Positions 56,515-64,000 of a stretch of DNA of 64,000 nt are shown here, one piece after another. The notes beneath the pieces were generated by a model that saw only the letters and a program-made list of their open reading frames with translations, was not told the DNA's origin and did no database searches. The first letter of the stretch is position 1, and each line of letters starts with the position of its first letter. The position numbers and the translations under genes were made by a program. Source of the stretch: Romanomermis culicivorax. Taxonomy: Eukaryota > Nematoda > Enoplea > Mermithida > Mermithidae. Location: positions 62,001 through 126,000 of the forward strand of contig CAWUHX010000218.1 of assembly GCA_963922205.1 (NCBI GenBank). The letters run 5' to 3'.

Positions 56515-56736
56515 GTATTTACTAAAGTAAGTGTAAAATATGTATGTGAACAATCTGTTTTTTAAGCATATGCACCTGCATTTATTGTAACAAAAAGTTG
56601 CCAAACAATCGGCCATCGGCCGATTATTTGCCAAAACATCGGCCGATGGCCGATGCCAGAAAAACGCAACAATCGGCCGATGCATCGGCCGATGCATCGG
56701 CCGATGCCGATGCATCGGTCCATCACTATCCCCAAC

Positions 56737-57470
56737 TTGGTCGAACCCTATACCCAAATGTCGGGACCCCCACCTCCAACTTGGTGAACCCTGTACCCAA
56801 CCCCCCCCCTCAAACTCGGAAAAATTGGGAAAAAAGTGGCTTTTCTCAGCCTTTTTTGGAGGAATTTTCGAAATTTTTTCGATTTTTTTTTGAGTTTTTC
56901 GACCTCCCTCCCCAAAATTTTGAAAATGTTGGGACCATACATGTAATTGGTAGGGAAGTGCTATGGGAACCCCCCCCCCAGAAATCGTCGACCATATGGC
57001 TAGCCATTGGGTGACCGCTCCCCAGGATTTTCCAATCCAATGGCTAGCCATATGATAGTCCTAGGGACCCCCATAGTTTTGGTCGGAAAACTGTCAATTT
57101 CTTGATGAAAAGTGTCAATTTTTGAACAAAAAATGGTAAAAAATGTGAATTTTCTTGGCGCCATGAATACATTTTTCGGTCTTTTTAGAAAAAATACTAT
57201 TTTTTGGACTTTTTTCGTGGAAAATATCATTTTTTTCCTTGAGAGACCCCTTCCCAGAAATTTTGGGAATTACTGACCCCGGTCCAAAAAAAGTCGTCCG
57301 ACCCCCCCCCCCCCAGACCTCGAGGCTCCGTTACATGTATGGTTGGAACCCCCACCCCAAAATTTTGGGTTCACCCTCCCCCCAACTGGTCGGACCTCTT
57401 ACAGGAATGCTTTCACCTAAAATGCTCACAGATACTTTTTGTGCGATTTTGAGCTTATTTTAATATTCTG
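56737..57470 (+). repeat. Dispersed repeat R1, copy 3, with right flank of the outer hAT
   Basis: Shares 'agaaatcgtcgaccatatggctagccat', 'gggacccccatagttttggtcggaaaa', 'cttgagagacccc' and 'cgaggctccgttacatgtatgg' with copies 1 and 2. 56737-56940 has 'ggacccccacct' and 'aaccctgtaccca' tracts, and poly-C runs of 9-14 bases occur near 56970 and 57305. Interrupted upstream by the outer hAT. Confidence 0.75.
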
Positions 57471-57537
57471 ATGTCCTTAAAGCCGCTGTTTTTTAATAAG
57501 GTTGTTTCAAGTCTCCGTCAAAAATAGTGGAATAATT

Positions 57538-57599
57538 AATTCTATTATTCTCTGAGATCGGCTCGAATAAACAGTCGATCTTAGAGAATGATAGAATTC
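57538..57599. repeat. Imperfect hairpin
   Basis: About 23-bp arms ('attctattattctctgagatcg' against the reverse complement of 'cgatcttagagaatgatagaat') with two or three mismatches and a 15-nt loop. The rest of 57471-58090 shows nothing coding. Confidence 0.65.
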
Positions 57600-58092
57600 A
57601 AAAAAGGGATCTGGAAAAAATTAGGACGTTATGAAATGTATCTTTTTATTTTTTCCATAAAACTAATAGCATTTGAAGTAGTGATGTCCGGGGTAAAAGC
57701 TAGTCTGTACGGGTATGCCTTATACATATGAAAACATGTGATTTTTAAGTAAGGTAATGCAAACTTTGCCTTACAGTATTTTTTTATAACAAAACTCTGA
57801 CTTATAATTCTAGGCGCATTTACGATTATCAAATTAACCATTTTAACGAAAATATGTTGGGATTTGAGGATCAATGAGGGAAATATAGTCTGAAATCTAG
57901 ATATGATTGAATTTTCAACAAAATTATAGTTTTACTATTCTTTAGTTTACACTTCCCTCTTACCTGAGAACTTTTCTCGAAACGCAGGCAATTACAATTT
58001 AAGATAGCATTTCTTGTAGGAGTAAAAGATTTTTTAGGCTTTACAACATAGATTTTTCGGAGACCTTTGAACATACACAAACGAGGCTTGTA

Positions 58093-59381
58093 CGAGGGGC
58101 GTTCATTTAATTCGTGCTAGTTGACGAATAAATTTTTTTCAGTGTAAACTTGTTATGATTATTATAGCTTTTCTGAAAGCTCTTTCATTTCTTTATCCAA
58201 TGGTATAGAAATTAAAGCACTAATCTAATTTTTCATGTTTCAGCAATTTATTAAAATTTACATACTTTTATAAAAATGGAAGAAAGTTGCAAAAACCAAC
58301 GATCGATAATTTTCTTTTTATGGAAAGAGGGTTGTTCGGCGTCAGACATCGCTTGTCGTCTACAAACGGTGTATGGGGACTCTGAGCTTGGCCAGACAAC
58401 AGTTAGCAAATGGATCCGACGTTTCCATGAGGGGCGGGAATCATTGGAAGACGACCAGAGACCTGGGCAGCCTGTCACTGCATCTTCAGCCGAAAATGTG
58501 GCTGCAGTTGAGGACATGGTAAGAAATCGTCACTGAATTAGGCATCAGCGAGGGTAGCATTCATAAAATTTTGCACGAAAACCTGTTTCTGAGTAAGGTT
58601 TGTGGGCGCTGGGTGCCTAGACTGTTGGGAGCTGAAATGAAGAAGAACCGGGTCGACACGTGCAAGTTGCTGTTGGAGATCCATGCAGTGGAGCAAGAAG
58701 ATTTTTATAGGCGATTGATCACCATGGATGAAACCCTGTTACCTTACTACAACCCTGAGACCAAAGCTCAATCCATGCAGTGGCAGTGAAAAGATGAAGA
58801 GGCACCAGTTAAGGCCAAAAGCACCCCATCGGTCGGCAAGGTCATGGTCACCGTACTCTGGGATTGCGAAGGCATCATACTGATTGATTATCTAGAGCGT
58901 GGCGCCACTATCAACGCTCAGTATTACTCCAAGTTACTCATGGATTTGGGCAAGGCATTGAAAGAAAAAGGACCCAGAAAGCTGCACATGCGACCATTGC
59001 TGCAACATGACAACGCCCGACCCCATACCGCTAAGTTTACACAATCGACTATAGCCGAGCAACGATGGGAATTGCTGCCACATCCAGCCTATTCCCCAGA
59101 TTTGGCACCCAGCGATTACCACCTGTTTTCCGAATTGAAAAAACCGCCCCGTGGAAGGCATTTTGGGTCGTTGAAAGAGTTGCAACGGGCCGTCGACCAA
59201 TGGGTCAAGGTGACCCCCATGGAATTCTACGAGGAAGGTCTGAAAAAGTTGCCAGGATGCTGGAAGAAATGCATTGAAGAGAAGGGTGGATATATTGAAA
59301 AAAGCGATATATTTCAAAATTCGAATTGATTTCATTTACTATATGTTTTATGTCTAGCACGAATTAAATGAACGCCCCTCG
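58093..59381 (+). mobile_element. Mariner transposon, full length, inactivated
   Basis: 1289 bp with perfect 28-bp inverted ends beginning CGAGGGGCGTTCATTTAATT, flanked by TA (58091-58092 and 59382-59383). Encodes one transposase broken by a frameshift and a stop. Confidence 0.97.
58276..59329 (+). pseudogene. Mariner transposase (D,D34D), disrupted
   Basis: N-terminal helix-turn-helix domain (SDIACRLQTVYGDSELGQTTVSKW, EDDQRPGQP), WVPRLL motif, and catalytic Asp in ITMDETLLPYY (near 58725), QHDNARPHTA (Asp 59009-59011) and YSPDLAPSDYHLF (Asp 59114-59116). There are 34 residues between the last two, the mariner spacing. The frame shifts near 58530 within the linker and a TGA interrupts at 58787-58789. 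The intact family member would cut and paste the element at TA sites. Confidence 0.93.
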
Positions 59382-59383
59382 TA

Positions 59384-60134
59384 CAAAAAATTCAGGGTAT
59401 TGTAAAGGGAAAGGAAATCTGGGAAGCTGCACCATCTTATGGTCATCTCGGAGCACAATCTATCAAATGGGATGAGACACCCTCATCAGGTATAGCATAG
59501 AACATCCAACAGTAGAAATATTTTCGAAATACTATTCCTTGAAATCCGCGTGAAGATGAATCACAATCAGATATAGTCAAGAAAAAATTTTGTTCCACAC
59601 CAATGAAATTTTACGATGCATGTTATTAGGATACGTGAAATGTACTGGCACCAGCAAAAAACATAAGTACTGGGTATCGCTAATTTGAAGATACTACTAC
59701 ATCGTCAATCAATGAATATAGAAGAGATTGACCATTCAAGTAGAGAGTTATTATAAAATACCGGGATCACATTTTTTGTTTAAAAGTCATGGTTTTATCA
59801 TTGTAGAAATTGAAAAAATATATTTGTACATTCATAAACTTTGAAAACTGATGGTACTGGCTCACTCAAAAGTGAAAATTTTGAAAATTACTTTCATGCA
59901 TATGTAAAAGCAACGGAGCTTCGAGGTCTAGGGGTGATAAAGTAAGTTTTTTTAAGGAGGATCATCGATTGGTAAACAATTTTATTGGGGGAGGGGTTAA
60001 ATTAAAAAATTCCGATATTTCTGAAAAATCCGAAAAACGGTTAAAAATAGTGATTTTTGTCTTAAAACAGTAAAAAAAATATATGAAGCGAACTGCCGAA
60101 AAAATGAACATTTTTCCTATCAGCCATATGATTG
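59384..60134. other. No gene recognised
   Basis: AT-rich sequence between the mariner and R3. A G-run region near 59990 resembles the margins of R1/R3 copies, but nothing is definable. Confidence 0.4.
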
Positions 60135-60460
60135 AAAAATCTTGTGGAGGAGGCTTTTTTAGTCATTTTAGGGGCCTGGGCCCCTGAAAATTTTTTGTTT
60201 TGCAAGCCTGTTTTTCAGTTTTTTTGCAAGTTTTTGTTTTGCTTTTTTTTGCTTTTGTTTTGTAAGTTTTTGAGTTGTTTTTTTAGTTTTGCAAGCCTGT
60301 TTTTCATACAAAATATGCACAAAAATTATGAAAAAAGCTGTCTTGGAAAAAGTTCAGGTAGGGGTGTTTGACGATTTTTTTGACCAGGGGGGGGGGTGGC
60401 CAGGGTCCCAGGTATGGAGGTATACCCCCCTACTCCCCTATGTGTATGTATGGTTAGAAG
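60135..60460 (+). repeat. Dispersed repeat R3, copy 2
   Basis: Contains T-rich 'gcaagcctgtttttca' units repeated three times, 'aaaatatgcacaaaaattatgaaaaaagctgtcttggaaaaagttcaggtaggggtgtttgacgattt' blocks (read piecewise) and a G9 run. Inverted match at 43737-43950. Confidence 0.75.
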
Positions 60461-60674
60461 CCCATTTTTCGATATTTCTCAATTAAAAATTTTTGGCTTC
60501 CAAAATTTTAATTTGGACCCTAAAAATTTAGGCCTAGGAGCCATTTGGCTCCTGGTTTTTAAACCAAAAAAGCCTGTTGTGGAGTCACCATACGCCCGAC
60601 GATTTGGTCGGGGATTGTTATGGCGCTTCGTCTGCAATGATTTTTTTCCACAAATGACCCTAATTTTAAGAAGT

Positions 60675-60709
60675 TATCATTATCATTATCATCATCATCA
60701 TCATCATGT
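60675..60709 (+). repeat. ATT/ATC microsatellite
   Basis: Short trinucleotide-type tract of 'atcatt' passing into 'atcatc' repeats. Confidence 0.85.
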
Positions 60710-60837
60710 GTTAGAAAAATACCCATTTCCAGCAGATTTTGAAAAATCAAATATACATGCAGGGAAAGAATTTTCCAGGATGGGGGTCATAGGACTTTTA
60801 ATCGAAGGAGGCAAGGAGTGAGTGAGCAAAAAACAAA

Positions 60838-60965
60838 AAGGGAGTTTCACAAGCATGTTCATCATACAAAATATGCATAAAAATAATCAAAACAGCTGCC
60901 TTCAAAAAAGTTCAGGGGTGTTTGACGACTTTTCGGGCCAGAGGGGGTGTCCAGGGTTTCAGGTA
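60838..60965 (+). repeat. Dispersed repeat R3, copy 3 (partial)
   Basis: Shares 'caagc.tgttcatcatacaaaatatgcataaaaat', 'aaaagttcaggggtgtttgacgactttt' and 'ccagggtttcaggta' with the other R3 copies. Ends where the Harbinger-like fossil region starts. Confidence 0.7.
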
Positions 60966-61150
60966 CGGACAGTTTGCTTTGTTTGACAAACGTCATTGCA
61001 CGATGATACGGTTGAGTTCACAACAGCGGAATCTTCAAAAATTCTAGTTTGTATCACGACTTCGAGGAAGGGGGACACAGTAGAATACTTTTTTGAGTGA
61101 CAACGACTTCTGCTCACAACAGTTTTGAAGAGCAAAAATAGCTGAAAAAT

Positions 61151-61275
61151 TATAACAAAGCTCATACGAAAAATCGTCAAAGGATCGAAAGAGCTTTCGG
61201 ATGAGGATGTCGTTTTAATAAATTCAGAATATGTACTGTTATGATCGCCGTAACTGTGCTTCATAATTTGGGACG
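61151..61275 (+). pseudogene. PIF/Harbinger transposase fossil (C-terminal motif)
   Basis: Reads YNKAHTKNRQRIERAFG, a TGA at 61202, GCRFNKFR and then VMIAVTVLHNLGR in one frame. This matches the end of the PIF/Harbinger DDE nuclease (N..H...R..IER.FG..K.RF....I.A..LHN). Several residues between FG and RF are missing. No terminal repeats were located. Confidence 0.65.
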
Positions 61276-61289
61276 ATTAGTTTTGGTGA

Positions 61290-64000
61290 TCAGCTCTGAG
61301 AAAACGTTGACGCCGTGCAAGAGAATGATGCTAGGTTGCTAACTGACAATCGAGTTGCAGATAGTGTATTTCGAGATTTGTACATGCACAAAAATTTCCG
61401 AATAAACTTTTGTTCTTCAAAATCTCAACTGTGGTTCATTAGCAAAAATTATGAAAGTGTTTTGTGAAGACGATGCAACTTCGTCTTCAATCCGATAGCA
61501 CTAGAATAGTCAAACAGAACGATTGCATATTAGCCTTTGAACCAAGCGAAGTTTTGTGGTTCTAAAATTGTTAGAATATATCTTAGGCCAAAGCGTTTTG
61601 AATCCATACTTTGGAGTTGAGCCTTTTTGATGCACTCTATCTTGCATTACTTTTTCAGTCAACTCGCTTGGGACTTTCTGTTCTGCTGAACCACTCCTAG
61701 TTTTCTGACAAATTTATATGTGGTTGCTCGTCTCTCGCTTTTGGCCACAAGTTTTATCTTTCTCATGTACCTCCGATTTCCAAAGTCAATGTCTGCTATG
61801 GCCGGAATAAATTGTTAATTTTTTTGCTGTTTTTCTGGCCAAGCTTTTTCTTTTGACGAATTCGATACACTTATTATCGATAATGCTAATTTTCGCGTCA
61901 ATTAAAAAGCGTAAAATTTTCTTCTCATTAAGACAGAAGACAGTGCAACGAATATTTTTAGCTCAATTGAAACAACGAACCAGTCAACATAACATCACTA
62001 GGGAAAAAAGTTGTGAAAGTACTTTTTCCTGTGCAACTAACGTTCGAAAATGTATGTTTTATGTTTTTTCATGGGAAAGTCACCCTTTCCAGAGTAAATA
62101 ACGATTAACTTAGTTTAACGGCGTGAAAATCAATGTGATAAAACCACCGTAAAACTTTCTTCGGGAAACACATTCCAGACGCCGTAAAACTCGGTTCAAT
62201 AAAACACTCAATAAGAAACTCACAATACAATTGCCTACCGACACCACCACATCGAGACTTTTTTCAATAGGCCAGATTGCTATGTGCAACTTTAGGAAAA
62301 AATTTGGTTGCACAGACAAATTTTTAGTTGCTCACTCGAAAATCGATAAATTCGCTCAACTCCACCAGAAAAAATTATTAGAGGCTACTTCCCCTGTATG
62401 ACATTTAGTTGGCGTCAGTTTCAGACCTTAAAAATTGAATGTTGAGAGTTTTGGACGGAAAGGCTGGCGAAAGTAACTTGCTCGGCGACTAGCGCCGAAG
62501 AATTTCATTTCGAGGCCTCTGAAACGTGGGGAAATTCATTTTTTCAGTATACATTCTCCTGCAACTATCGATGATCGATCGCGACCTTTTCGCAATTTTG
62601 TGGCCAAAGGTTCGAAAAATTCTTTATCCATTTTCGATCTAATTATTTGGATCCAGTAATTTACCAAATAATTGTTTATCAAAAGAGAGTGGGTTTCAAA
62701 CGATCTAAAGCATAAAAAGCGCAATAGATATTTTATTTACGACATGAACATCGATAATTAATTCCGGCGCTAGGCATCGGAATAAAATTTTGGATATTGA
62801 TATTCTAAAACTTTGGAAAATGAATCTCTTTAATATGTAATTCCTAGATGAAAGGTCTAATTTTAAGTGAATTCAATGAGTTTCGAGCCGGACAAACTAA
62901 AATTCGAACATTGGGCAAGCAACCAGGAATTTGGATTCTTCAGCCAGCAAGATTTTTGCGTTTCACCTGCTGATGACGTTTTAATTATTTTCCATGCGGA
63001 AAACGTTCATGTTCACGAAAGCCGGAAATTCTAAAGGACTACAAAACGATTTTGTGAAAATAATCGAGAAAAGTCAAATACGTGAAAAAAATCAAACATT
63101 TATCCATGAAGTGCTGATTACGCATAAACTAGACCGACATTTCTTGACCGCGCAACCGAATTAATATCAAGAATTATAAATGAATTTGAAATTTAGCGTG
63201 ATGCGCTGATTCGGTATTTTCCATTTTAAAACGCATAAAAATGCATCTTCGTAATCTGAACAGGAAACCCTATAATCTAATCAAAAGGGTCGTCAGGCTC
63301 TCGGTTGCACTGTGCAACTTAAAAAACTGAGCAAATTTGGTTACACAGCCCAATTTGGTCGCTGTGTGGAATGTAGAAAAAATTCTGACCTGTGACCGAT
63401 ACGGCAGAGAACAGTGTTTTTTATGCACGGACATTTAAGCCTATTAACACAAAAGGTCAAAAAAGCTTGTGCCAATGTCACAAAAAAATATTTTTCGAGA
63501 AACATATTGAAAACTTTGAATAACATCCTGAACATCCTATTTTTCATCGGGTTACAATTCAAAAACAAATGGAATATACAAGGTCAAACAATTGTTCAGG
63601 AAATTTTTATTTTTGCCTTGAAGTTTGTCTACGAATTTCTTTCGAGCAACGATGTAAAAATTGAATTGGGTATGTTTAGGATTGCTTAATGCTTACTCCT
63701 GAAGAAAATTGAGTCAAAAGTTATGTGAATTTTTTGTCAAAAAACTGCACCAACGATATCGATTTTTCTACTTCAACCAAACACAAAAAAAACAATTTCA
63801 GTTTCCATTCTGAATCCCACTGAATGAACGGAGGAAGTTAAGAACTTATTTTAGTCATAGACAACCATTAAATTTCCTGCGATGAAACAAAATGCCGTTT
63901 TTTTCCTCAAATGGGGTCTTTTGAGGGAAAAAATTTTGGGCATGGTTTTCGTTGTGAAAAATTTTTTGAGAATTCGGAACTGAAAAGATGCATTTTGGTA
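61290..64000. other. No gene recognised
   Basis: AT-rich and without a convincing ORF. Words like 'ggttgcac.gtgcaactt' recur near 62280 and 63305. The last bases ('ggaactgaaaagatgcattttggta') resemble the reverse complement of part of the intron-8 hAT element near 42610, so another copy may begin at the window edge. Confidence 0.4.

Larger units (their letters stand above)
53209..56728 (-). mobile_element. Outer hAT transposon with CGGCCGATG subterminal arrays
   Basis: Inverted ends TAGTGATGGACCGATG and an 8-bp duplication TCCCCAAC (53201-53208 and 56729-56736). Both ends carry arrays of GCATCGGCCGATG-like palindromes (to about 53325 and from about 56605). 3520 bp in all, of which 1602 bp is the inner hAT. 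A decayed transposase C terminus is visible on the minus strand. Confidence 0.9.

Noticed and set aside
63341-63689. Open frames on both strands near the window end
   Set aside because: Short, AT-driven, with no domain, start context or splice support.

Overview
The window is a repeat-laden stretch of a metazoan genome, probably an invertebrate; the sequence does not let me name the species. The evidence for an animal is a spliced host gene with GT-AG introns that encodes a ubiquitin-like plus AN1 zinc-finger protein (ZFAND4 type), together with Ty3/gypsy LTR retrotransposons, hAT, mariner and PIF/Harbinger DNA transposons and tRNA-derived SINEs. There are no bacterial-style operons and no CRISPR array.

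Layout. 1-345 is a copy of dispersed repeat R1. 365-679 and 16904-17290 are the two halves of one copy of repeat R2, split by element A (680-16899, minus strand). Element A is a 16.2-kb Ty3/gypsy-type retrotransposon with 1422-bp LTRs at both ends and a GTTG target duplication. Its gene order is unusual: gag, an in-frame UGA, zinc knuckle, a -1 frame ORF, an envelope-like glycoprotein with signal peptide and membrane anchor, two retropepsin domains in tandem, reverse transcriptase, RNase H and integrase. Its 3.7-kb leader carries two periodic arrays, one built around TGACGTCA palindromes.

18546-24772 (+) is element B, a decayed Ty3/gypsy gag-pol. Downstream, about 26048/26219-30418 holds ORF X, a roughly 1400-codon frame in the same orientation. 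It starts with a DEDDy 3'-5' exonuclease-like domain and ends RGG-rich, and is interrupted only by in-frame stops. 32290-33010 is a second, inverted R2 copy that preserves the empty site of element A. 33938-39828 (+) is element C, a third LTR element, internally deleted, holding a nested LTR related to that of element A and, in its 3' LTR, a TA-flanked MITE.

40240-40645 holds two tRNA-derived SINE copies. 40992-52096 (minus) is the host gene, nine coding exons with consistent splice phases that sum to 2019 nt (672 codons plus stop). Its introns host a hAT-type MITE, a second MITE-like element and copies of R1 and R3. Upstream of it lie two nested hAT elements (53209-56728 containing 54913-56514), another R1 copy, a complete but inactivated mariner (58093-59381), R3 copies and a PIF/Harbinger fossil at about 61151. 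The last 2.7 kb shows no recognisable gene.

The most unusual content is (i) element A's Env-like region placed upstream of tandem proteases and fused in frame to pol, (ii) its CRE-palindrome array, and (iii) the exonuclease-like ORF X behind element B, whose premature stops nearly all follow a pyrimidine.
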